Part shown: in pieces, positions 36,203-48,300 of the stretch
Layout of the letters: every line of letters begins with the position of its first letter
How positions within the stretch are numbered: the stretch's first letter is position 1
From: Acholoe squamosa
Lineage: Eukaryota; Annelida; Polychaeta; Phyllodocida; Polynoidae
Direction: 5' to 3'
Assembly (NCBI GenBank): GCA_949317995.1
Contig: OX439043.1
Span: 5,448,501-5,512,500, forward strand
DNA length: 64,000 nucleotides
Position numbers and translations under genes: made by a program
Notes under the pieces: generated by a model
What the model was told of the DNA's origin: nothing
What the model saw: only the letters and a program-made list of their open reading frames with translations
Database searches by the model: none

Positions 36203-36256
36203 TAAATGTGAACTGTCACTCTTTGTTTTACATTCTATGCCTTGCTTCATTCAAAC

Positions 36257-36332
36257 CTTTTTGACTGCGCTTAATGGCGACCAGTTTGGCCTCTTCTTCA
36301 TCCTCCTCCTCAGAACTACCTCCATCCTCTCC
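36257..36332 (-). CDS. TRPV exon: acidic C-terminal segment
   Basis: A 76-bp exon, phase 0 to 1, with acceptor ATTTTCAG and donor GTTTGA. It encodes [19 protein letters not shown], then IKRSQK and one base. The preceding exon joins it in phase, and the composition (Glu/Asp/Ser cluster) is typical of disordered TRP C-termini. A second possible donor (GTAAAA) lies 25 bp further and would change the phase. Without splicing, the frame continues about nine codons to a stop. Confidence 0.65.
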
Positions 36333-39300
36333 CTGAAAATTTGGTCAGTTCTCTGTTCTATTACCAAACAGCATTATAAGCGACTACCCACAGTTTGAAA
36401 AATGTGTTTAAGATCTAAACACTTTATTTCACTGTATGGGTTTTTGGTAGCAAACAAATTTAATAGCTATTAAAACAAATAATACTTAAAACATGAATCA
36501 ATACATTTCTCGGTTAATTGACAGGAAACATTTCATAAAACGCACAGCGCAGAAAATACAAGAGTTTTTTTCTTGTTCTTTAATGACTACATACATTATT
36601 GATCAAATACACAAATATGGTTGTCAGGCACTTTCTCTCATTGAGTACATTCAATTCAATACGCAGAGCATGATTTCCTAATGTTACACTCGGAACAAAA
36701 GTAAACCCACTAATTGCATTCAGTGTAAGAATATAACCATGGTTGACATAACATCCAAAGGGCATGCTCTTGGTCAGTGTCACCTTTGGTAAGGGAGTGG
36801 GGTTAAGATGCTCTTGTTTGTCAAAACTGAATTCATTAATAATATTTGTTTCATTTCTTTGACACCCAGCACTGCCTATTCTTCAAGGGCCTGAGTTGGA
36901 AGGCAGGGGATGCCGCGATACGATACGAAATAACAATCTTACCTCTCGTCCAATAGGAACAGAGAAAGAAGTCATGTGAGAGGTACAAGGAAAATGATAG
37001 AGATGAAGTACAATACTAATAATCCACTCTTCGTCACCTTAGTGCAAGAAGGTTGGAACTGCTTTTTCCAAGTTACGCAGGACAGGTTAAAAATGTTGTT
37101 CACTTACTATAGAAATAAGTGGATACAGCAATATTGCAATGGGGCATGTATCCTTGTAAGCACACATAATATCATGGACAGAGATGCAGGGCTTCCATAG
37201 TGGCTAGAAAGCTCATTTTTATCAAAATGACAGTTACAGCCTTCTTGCACTAAGGCAAAAACTTTGCCATTTGGATTCTGTAACTTTTTGCTGAGATTAG
37301 TTGGATCTACCCTACATATATAGGTAGGGATAGCAGAATTACAACAGGGTAAGATAAACAGTTTATATCAGAAAGGAGATGAAAACACCCAAAATAAAAT
37401 AGACAAATGGGACGTACCGATTGATGCCATCGGATGACGAGAGCGCGGCGACCATCAGTCATGGGCTGCGAGTAGTTGATTTGTTGTCGTTTACGTTCTT
37501 CTGTTGTCACTGTTTGTTCCACTACTAGAATGATGCTTGCCCACTGCAAATGTCAATTCACACATACCGTAAATCCTCGTGTATAGGTAGCACCTCACGT
37601 GTAGCATGCACCCAGAGTTTGTGGACATTATTCAGATTTTTTAAGTATTATTTTATTCTAATGATAATACCATTGTATACTAAAATAACATTATATTCTA
37701 CTTAAATGATTTTCAAAATTCAAAGACCCATCCACATTAAATAAACTACCGAGCCCATCTAACACCCTGTAAAAAATGGGAATAGCCATGGGAAAGATTT
37801 GGATCCCCCCCCCCCTCCTTCCACATCCCTGCATCAATCTGGATGTAAATAATGTGGGGATTTCCACACCGTCTGCCGCTCAGGGAGCTCTGTACCTAAA
37901 ATCATATGCCTTGGGACCGGTTGGCAGGTCTAGATGTAAATGGATCTATGAACTGCATCTTATATGCGAGGATTAACGCTACTAAACTTTATGATGCCAT
38001 CCCACTGCAACAACAGTTTATAAAATATTGCCAGCCCACTGCAACAACAGTTTTATAGAGTGACGCTAAAATCATATCGTAAATTATCTCGTATAAGCCG
38101 CATCCTCATATAAGCTGCACTCCAGGCCCTGACATTGGAATTAGCTATAAGCTCCACCCAAGGCTTGAAAACTGGCAATTCAGTATTGTTTTATAGTGTC
38201 AAATACCCTTGTTATAAGCCATAGTGTAGATTAACCTAAAGATGGCCGTTCCTGTGCAGGTTTTCACTAAGAGATATGTATTGGCTAATACCTCCGAGAC
38301 TTATAGGTCCCCAAAGGTACTGAATGAGAGATAATTGTTTGGGTTTTTACACCTGTTACATCTCATAGATTCATATGTACATTATATTTCTAGTTTTTTA
38401 CCCTTTTTGAGAACATTCCATTTGGTCCATTTTCACCTTGAGACGTCCACTTTGCAAGTTGAGACGTCGACTTAAGAACCACCCATTTGATAAAGCCTTA
38501 TGATAAAACTGTCAATTCAAAAATGTATAAGTGTCCCACATAACTATGCAATAAGATGTCATTGTTTAGAGTACTGCATATAAAAAAAAGTATGTTTTAG
38601 AGTGGCTGACTTAGAATGGAAATCTGAGGCAATGTTATGCCCATAGATATTGTAAATTTGAAGTGGTATTCCTAACCTTGCATTACAGGGGCTTTGTTTC
38701 AGATACACATTATTAACCTTTGATATTGCACAATAGGTTCCTGTCCTAGACCTTATAATCATGCTCTCAGTATCACAAAATTCATTTACATACTATTAAC
38801 AGTTGGGTAACTGTAAAGGTTGTAAATTATGCATCTGCACATTATCCAGTCAGTTTCTGTGTTTTAAAACTATTCTGGCTATGAATCTTGTTATATTATC
38901 CTACATAATGAATGGTTTCTTTTAAATTAAAAGCATACATATAATAATTCTGTAAAGGGTGGACGGCTCAAGGTGAAATGGTGGTTGTCTCATGGTGTAA
39001 TTGGTGTGTTCTGGAAAGGAAGTCCTACACTGACAGTATCTATCATTTCTGTACTCTTTCGTATGCTATCATCTAGTAATGTTATTTATCTGCGCCTTTA
39101 GTCAATATAAGGTACATGTGAACAATGTTAATGTTCAAAATATGCAACCAAAGTTGGAAATTCTTGCTGAAATGGCCTGTTTGTCATGTTAAAAACAAGC
39201 CAAACATGGGTACTTTAGTGTATCATTATACAATGAAAATTGCTTAATGTATCCCAGAAGATAAATCAATTAGAGAATAGACAACGATTTTCTTCACATC

Positions 39301-42300
39301 AAGACTGTCTGTTGTTCTATAATGCACGAATGAATCTGAGTTTAACATTACCTCAAGGCAGTTAAGCACCCAATCAAGATATGTCTTGACCAATCAATGA
39401 CCTTTGATTTGTAAACAGCTACCGTGACCTTGCTCATGTGTGCACTGTACTCATATAATGCACTCAAGGTCACTTCTATCGTGCAGCAGAGCACTGCCTG
39501 CCGTTTTATAATGGGGTTATATAACACCTCTATTTCAACAAATAGCAGGGTCCCAAGCCCAGGTAATACATGTGAATGTGAGAACAATAAGGTGACAGGT
39601 GGTCGACTCAAGGTATGTGGCCCTCTTTAGGTTAATCTACCCTACCCAGACTTCAGGAACCTCTTATAAGCCATACTACCAAACAGCTGGTTCTTTCATA
39701 AGCTGTGGCTTATACGAGGGAATTTACAGTAATAATAATGCTATCCATTCATCATCATATCCTGCTTTATCTCAATTCCTTTTCAAATTTGAACTAGACC
39801 ATACACCCCTACCCAGCTCATATAAAGTCACAAGTTATCTCCAAATAATCAGAAGCAGCAGCTTTATATGACACTTTATCAGGGTGTATGATCACATGGA
39901 AGGTGCATATTTCCTAGGCATTTATAATTGCGATGGAGACTGAAAACCTGATAGCACAGCAATACATACTCCTACAATGAATAATGATAACCCGGAACTT
40001 CATGTATCAATACTAAGCTTGAAGCTACAAATTTGAAATCCAACACTCAATATGTATAGGCGTATGTGCAAATTATATGTACATACCCTTCATTTGCATC
40101 ATTTTTCCTACTCATATTGGAAATTTGTATGTGGGATGTTTCTATGTGTTTCATATTGGAACAAACATTTCCTGTGTCATGTTGTATTTATTAGACCATT
40201 CTATACAGTCAGGTTGTATTACTGATTCAGAGGCGTGGGAACCAAAGGATAAAAGTAGTCTTTGGTGACTTTTGCCTATGGTATGAGCCTGGGCTCATTT
40301 CCCCCCTTCCCCTACCATATATATTGGTAAAATATCTGGGGGGGATTTTTTTTTGCATTTTATCAAGTGTCTTGGCAAATTTTGGCGGGGCCTGGACATA
40401 TTCACGCCCCACCTACTCTGGGATTGGGAGCTCCCCCCCCTGCCCTCCCCCTTTTCCTATGCCCCTGACTAATTTCACAGTAGTTTAGAACATACCTGTC
40501 GTAGCCATTCTTTCTCGGCCTGGTTGATGGCGTCGTAGGTGTTGGCCATCATGGCGATCAGCATGTTGATTAGAAGTAGGGTCACAAGGACCATGTATAC
40601 CACAAATATAGCCTGTATTGATGAAGAAACACAATGAATTAGCTAGATATAAGGACCATTTACACCACAAATATATATAGCCTGTATTGATGAAGAAACA
40701 CAATGAATTAACTAGATATAAGGACCATTTACACCACAAATATATATAGCCTGTATTGATGAAGAAACACAATGAATTAACTAGATATAAGGACCATTTA
40801 CACCACAAATATATATAGCCTGTATTGATGAAGAAACACAATGAATTAGCTAGATATAAGGACCATTTACACCACAAACATAGCCTGTATGGATGAAGAA
40901 ACACAATGAATTAGCTAGATATAAGGACCATTTACACTACAAACATAGCCTGTATTGATGAAGAAACACAATGAATTAGCTAGATATAAGGACCATTTAC
41001 ACCACAAACATAGCCTTTATTGATAAAGAAACACAATGAATTAGCTAGATATAAGGACCATTTACACCACAAACATAGCCTTTATTGATACAGAAACACA
41101 ATGAATTAGCTTGATATAAGGACCATTTACACTACAAATATAGACTGTATTGATACAGAAACACAATGAATTAGCTAGATATAAGGACCATTTAAACTAC
41201 AAACATAGCCTGTATTGATGAAGAAACACAATGAATTAGCTAGATATAAGGACCATTTACACTACAAATATAGCTTATATTATTGAACAAACAGCTAGAT
41301 ATAAGGACCATTTACACCACAAATATAGCCTGTATTGATGAAGAAACACAATGAATTAACTAGATATAAGGACCATTTACACCACAAATATAGCCTGTAT
41401 TGATGAAGAAACACAATGAATTAGCTAGATATAAGGACCATTTACACCACAAACATAGCCTTTATTGATAAAGAAACACAATGAATTAACTAGATATAAG
41501 GACCATTTACACCACAAATATAGCCTGTATTGATGAAGAAACACAATGAATTAGCTAGATATAAGGGCCATTTGTACACTCTGTACATTAGGCATCACCT
41601 ACATATAAGCCGCACCTAGACTTAAAGAAAATGTTTTAAGACACACCAAAGGCTTGAAAATAATAGCCTATTTTTTGCTCTGCTATTGAACTGCTGTATT
41701 CTGAGAGTATCTCGCCTTATATCTAAAAGAAATATTCACTTTACCTTAAACCCGGGCCTTACCTCTGCGCCATTCTACTATGTATACAATAAATAAACAT
41801 CAACAAAGAGGTTTTTGAAAAAGCTGTTTATAAAGGGCTAAACCACCTTTAACCCTTACCTTGCACCAGCTAGGGTGAGGCACTCTTTGGAACGAGTCGT
41901 AGATGTCACCAAACTCTCCCAGTGACATGATGAACATCCCGATTATCGATTCCTTCGCATCATAGAAAATTGGAGTGTCTACTCCCAGGAACAGCACGAA
42001 CAATGCTGAAATAAAAGATAGAATATAATATTGGTGTCTTAAACTGAGTAACAGGTCAATTGATGAAATGAGGAAATCATTATCTATCAAAAGCAGGGGT
42101 TGTAATATTTGTTTTGCGTGGCCATGTGAAAATCCTTTGACACCCTCTCTTACAAAGTGGCAGCATTTTTTTGTGACTACCACACTTTTTGCCCTACCTT
42201 TTTAAAAACCATGATATTGGGCAGGCAATATCATGGTTTTTGCAAATTGGATCTTTTTTTTTTTTTATTTATATCCCCTAAAGAAAAGTCGAAATTTCTA

Positions 42301-45300
42301 ATGCCCTTCCCACACAGGAGGGGGTCAACATTTTTTGTGACCCCCCCCACAAACATCTCCTCTGTTGATTCATCTAAGTTCAAGAAAATTATATTGAATG
42401 ATGAATTATTTCAATATCGGCCAGTAAAATAGGATTTATAAGTTCATTATCAAAAGAAAACAAAATGTTGAACAGAAAAGGAAATACCGTAATCTCCCGC
42501 GTAGAAGACGCGTTGCGCGTATAGCACGCACCCCAAACTCAGCAGAAGCATTTTCGCGTATAAGACGCACCTCTTAGGGCTCAATTTTGTAAATCCAGTA
42601 CTGTTCTATAGTAAAATTACCCCTCGTATAAGACACACCCCGAACTTCAGAAAATCCTATAAGACGCACAAGGCATTTGTTTGGCATAGAGGACACGTCT
42701 TCTACGCGGGAGATTACGTTGTCATGATGCATTAATGTAGCTCTGGTGAGAAACTCATTAATGCATCATGCTGACCCTACAGAGTTGATATACACCCAGA
42801 GGGTCGGCATGATGCTCCAATGAAGTGCTGGCGAGCAGACTCACCAGTACTTCATTGGTGTATCATGACGACCAATGGGCATGATGCACTCCTGCATTAG
42901 TGGCCTTTAATGGGTTATGATGAAACCTACCTTGTGAGAATCCTACCAGGAATATTAAGTAAATTACAAAGAATCGGATCAGATCTGTCGCAATCATTTT
43001 GTAGATCATAACGACGAAGGGCCCCACTAGTTTGAAGCCTCTGTGAATATAAAAAATAGAAAGTCTGTGATCAAACACAAGGTTAAGAAATTATCCAATG
43101 TTTAAGGCAATGATTGATGATTACTCCTTTTGGTGGTTGAGGATACAAAATCTAAATAATCCATTTTTCAATTTAAGCTACCAGTCAAACAAGAGGGCAG
43201 CCGATCACCCCAATGGTTTACCTGTTACTCTGTACAGATAATTGGAATATAAACTGTGCTTGGAGATCTCAAACTCACATCTAGTGAACTATTCCCAAGA
43301 TTCAGGGGGAAAATGTCATCAGACATGGCTTTTGTGTATATGCCCTAAATACCTGCAGGGTACCAGCGAAAACTAAACTGTTTAGAAAATAATCATTTTA
43401 TTTACTGACAGAAGAAGAGGACGTATGGTGCTGTGGTGAGAATGGTATACCAAGGTGGTCGGATTTCTAGAGGGTGCAGCCATTGCTGATGTTATGCCCA
43501 TTGGTTGTCATGATGCTCCAATGAAGTGCTGGGAGACTGCCCCCCAGCACTTCATTGGAACATCATGCCGACCCTCTGGGAGTATATGTATCAACCCCGT
43601 AGGGTCGACATGATGCTTGAATGCAGCCCTGGTGAGTTACTCGCTATATATATAGGGCTGCATTCATGCATCATGACCACCAATGGGCATGATGCATGAA
43701 TGCATCAGCGGCCCTTAAAGGGTGAAAAATAACAATGATTATATTTACCGACAGAAGAAGAGGAAATACGGTGCCGTGGTGAGAATGGCGATGATGGTGA
43801 TGATGTCCTCGTACTGGTAGCTGCATGCTGCACGCCCCGGCACAATCATCACCACGAAGAAGTTAGAGGCCAGAAATAAGGCCTTAGCTGGAGATGCACG
43901 CTGGAGGTATAACAGAATTGTGCAGTTTTAGATAAAAGCTGCATCGTGGATTATTGGAGAAACAGAATAAATTTAACCATCCTTTTTGTTATAGTGCATG
44001 AATAGTGAGTAAAAGACATTTCTTTTTGCAATTGTAATGTGGAGACCATACCTGAGCCTGAACACTACAGTATGCCCCTTACCTTCAATTTTAGGTTTGA
44101 GATGGGGCAGGAGGGTGGGAGTGATTTGATTTAGAGTAATCATGTGTTACCACCACGTATTCACTTGGTCATGACATCAATTGTGATATTGGCTAGTTAG
44201 TAAAAGCAGCCCCATAAGAGTGGCTAAAGCAGGAGTATTTCATGTCTCGGGTTGTCGTGATGCACCGATGAAGTGCTGGTGTCAGAGCTTCATTGGTGCA
44301 TCATGCCGATACTGCAGGAGTGTATCAACCCTGTCGAGTCGGCATGATGCATCAATGCAGCACTGGTGAGTTACTCACCAGGGCTGCAATTATGTATCAT
44401 GCCGGCCAAAGGGCATGATAAATGATTGCATTAGGGAGTGGTCACTTTTAACAACAGGGGAGGGGTGGTGGCTTTGGAGGGAGGGGCAAAAAGATTCAGA
44501 CCCCTCTTGGGGGGAGGGGAAATAAATTTTACCCTTTCTTAGTGAAATAGCCCATGCATTGCTATAGCACAAAGGGGGAGGGGCAACAAATTTCTGACCC
44601 CTTCGATGGGGAGGGCAAAAAGATTTTGATGTGCCAGCCTGAAAATCCACAACCCTCCCCTGTTGTTAAAAAGTGACCACTCCCTTAGCATCCTTTATAA
44701 CAGGACTAGGTGAACATTAAGATGAGGGACATTATGATTTGAATCTTTCCCTTACCAGGGTTTGGAAGAAGATCTGGTACCCCTGGTGGTAAATCTCCCT
44801 CATAGATAGAAATATATAGAACACCGACCCAGCCAGCGTCAACGCCTCCGCTATGAACCGGATCTGGACAAGGGGAAAGGAACCGAATGAAGTAATCTTT
44901 TATAATCAATACACTAGGCAAGTATAATATCAGAAATTCAAAGGTTAATGTTTACTAATGAATGGATGGATTAGTGAATTAACAAAATTAAATGGCTTTT
45001 TTGAAATATTCATTCATGTAGGTCTAATAAGATCCAAGTACAGAAATGTATGCAATTTTCATGATTTATCAAAATAGTCATCCGATGCAAATGCTCATTT
45101 TGATAATTTTGTGAAAGTCATCTAATAATCATTAAAATGATGATTGTATATCAATCTGGTGATGCAACTTTTTTTATATACAGTTAGAACAAGTTCTACA
45201 ATAACCAGGCAAGTACTTATAAAAATAAAACAAATGATAAAAAAACATTTGAAGTATGCATTAAATCAAGAGCGGAGATCTTATGATATATACAGCTTAG

Positions 45301-48300
45301 TTAGGTATAAACCGTAAAATAACATGCAGAGACCAGAATCTTCTGGAAGGAAGTGTACACAATACCTATCAAAAACATGATAAATGATAAATGAACTATC
45401 AAAACTGAAAATAATTGAAAAAAATAAATGGCACATCAGTTGTGGCAACATGAATAAACTTTCAATTCAAATCAAGAAGACAGATTCAAAAATGTTTATT
45501 AAAGATAGTTTCAAATAAAATTGGTACCTCATTAACTTGAGTTTTTTTTTGTCTTGAAATATTTTTGAAATGTGTGCATCATTTGTTAGATTAAAATCAC
45601 ATTTTATTGATTAAAATTATCAGTGATCTGCTGAATGGCTTGTGATACAGGGATGGGGATAATAGTAAGGCCATTAAATTAATTCACCTTAATTTGCATA
45701 GGGGAGGGGAGGTTGTATATCGTTAGTGGAATATGTCTTTTTTAGTTGTCTAGATTTTTTCATATTTTGAAATGAAGTTCACCTGTGAACCATAAATTCT
45801 GCAAGAATAGCCAAAGGGAGTGCAAAATCTCTGTGCATTTAGCTGCTCTCAAATTTCTGGTTATGCTTAAATTCTTTATCCTACACTATGATAATTCCCT
45901 GGCATCCTACACCAAAATAGACTTACTATGTCGATGTACGAGTGAACCTGCAGTAAAAAGCAGGGGTCTTTGGTAATGGTGGTTTGTTCGACGATTGTCG
46001 TATTGAATGTCACGTTGGCTTTGGTTTCGGTGAAGTGGAGGTCTGTACCGGGCCGCAGAAAGACGGCGACCATGGTGATTAGGAAGTACACCAGGAAATA
46101 GATGAACTGCTTGAAAAATCTGTGAGAAATGTATACCATATAAAGTGAAAGGTGAGGGTATAGGGAGAGGTTACAGACAGCACACAAAGAAAACAATCAA
46201 TAAGTAAGCCCTATGGTTATGCACTTTGTCCTAGAAGGTTGTAGTTTGAGGAACTTCATATTTGAAGGGGTTCTGAAGAATATTTGACTTAGGTAAATAC
46301 ATTATTGTATAGGCAACTGTTCTGAAGAGAAAGAGCAAAACTTGTTTGGTAAAGACATATATATTCTGTCAAATATGTAGAACACACCACATCCTTCTAG
46401 TTCTAAAAGCACATTTTGAAAACAAAAAGGAAAATGTAAATGAATAAAATTGTCTTGTTCAATATCCAGAGACAAAAACAAAGGTTAATTTATAGTAACA
46501 CTGAAGTGAGTCTTCCCTTTTAGGTTTATGCATCTGTCTTATTTGACTAATCTCATATTATGTTTGCAGATGATTATTTCAGTAGTAATCTTTGTATCAA
46601 GGGTCATGCCAATGCCAAATAGCCCTTCTATACTAGTATAGGGGCACCTTATCTGGTGGAGATACCAAGTGGTCCCGCCTCATGAGCGGGATCTCTAGAG
46701 AGCCCGGTACCAGGTAATCACTGCCCCCTAGTGTGTGTATCATACCGATCCAGGTGTAGTTGGAAGGTAGAGAATGTCAGGCCAGGGGAAGTAGCTCAGG
46801 GGTAGAGTTTCCGCTTCGAAGTTGGAGGGTCCCGGGTTCGAGTCCCAGTTTCTCCATGACATTTTCCGCTGACCACTACACTAGGCCCTCATATAATCTC
46901 CCAGCAAATGATTATCAAAGAGTGAATTCTGATGGAATTGTCAAGCCATTTCAAAGTGGAGCGAGGAAGGTTACAGACCATTTCCCTCCCACTGCCTATT
47001 TTTGGCCCTGACTTTTCTCTTCTGTCTGACCCATTTAGGGTGTCTCTGAAGTCTCCCACTCCTAATTGTTCCCAAATAAGGCTCAATCTAACAATCACCA
47101 TTAGTGGACATCATAGAAGTTATTCGATGAAACAGACTCAGACTATTTACATTCCATTCAAGAAGGAATGTTTCTCACCGGAAAGCGAAGGCTCTCAGCA
47201 GGTGGACCTAATGTACACTATTTTAATATCTGAATATCTTTGAAATTATTGATAGGTGTGAGCCAACCAGCATGCCTGCCTGACACACCCACCTTAAGTA
47301 GACCTATATACAGACACACACACACACTGATTAGCTATATAATTAGTGTATGCAAGAGTTGTAATAATATCCTTAGTGATTATGAGTCAGTGTTTTCAAG
47401 TTACTGAGGTTCATGAAAAATGTATCAATTTACACCTAGGATTTACTTCTTGCTTCCAAGAAGAGTTATCCTTGCTTAATAAATCCCACCCAACCCCTTC
47501 GGTTGAAGAGGCTATAGTGGGACGTATTTTGCTTTGTACAAATATGCTACTCATCTCTATCAATATGTGAGAGCCCAACTAAAATCCCTTTTGCTTTCTA
47601 CTAAATAATTTATCATTTTTTGGGGGAAAAAGCTCAAGCTTTCTTGAGTAGAAGTCAGAACAACTCATGGGAATCTTAATTCTCAATCAAAATAATACTT
47701 AGAACAGAAATAGATATAAGAAAGGAGGATATATTATTAAGTTGTTTGGCATGCCACTGTTCATGCTAGGCCCTAGTCTCAACATACAAGAAAAAAGCTC
47801 AGAGAGATACTTCAGGAGATTCACAAGAGAAAAGTATACAATAATTATGAAGATAGCTTCAATCACATGCTTGAAATACACTGAAAAAAATGTTGTCGAA
47901 ATAAAGGCGCATTCCTCCTCCCAAAGTTGCCAGAGATCTGTTGTTATTTTCACAGAGATTCCTTGTACATTTGTTTAGGGACCATACTGCCACCCGGGGC
48001 TTCTTGTAAAAACTGCTCTGGTTCAGTGCTTTTTCAATTATGGTGGTCCATTGTTAAGTTTTACAAGAATCCCTGGTAGATTCAACAGATATTTTTTACA
48101 GTGTATGGAGTATATGAAAGATAATGGTTAGTAGGGACAGAGTAGTTGTGTACCTAGAAGGTGGGAAGAACCTGTTGCCATAGTAACATTAGGGAGCACA
48201 CACATGTTAGATGTATACAATACATATATCATGCTTTGAAGAGTTGAGTAGAAGTCAGAAACCATGCTTTCAGTAAATTAACCATTTAATGGCCACATAG

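Larger units (their letters stand above)
38085..39735. mobile_element. TATAAGCCGCA element split by a 1.4-kb insertion
   Basis: Left part TCGTAAATTATCTCGTATAA and AAGCCGCATC at 38085; right part GGCTTATACGAGGGAATTTA ending at about 39735. Everything between about 38240 and 39625 interrupts it. Confidence 0.65.

Noticed and set aside
40485-40904. 139-residue minus-strand open frame with repeated CKWSLYL
   Set aside because: It is the wrong frame of the S6 exon running into the tandem acceptor repeat; the true frame gives the TRPV S6 helix.
42290-42370. Another Harbinger-like MITE
   Set aside because: C-rich tracts and CTGTTGATTCA occur, but neither GGGAGTG end nor a TWA duplication is present.
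46785-46855. Functional tRNA gene
   Set aside because: Box A, box B and acceptor stem are present but the anticodon stem does not pair, and the same unit recurs inside a larger repeat.
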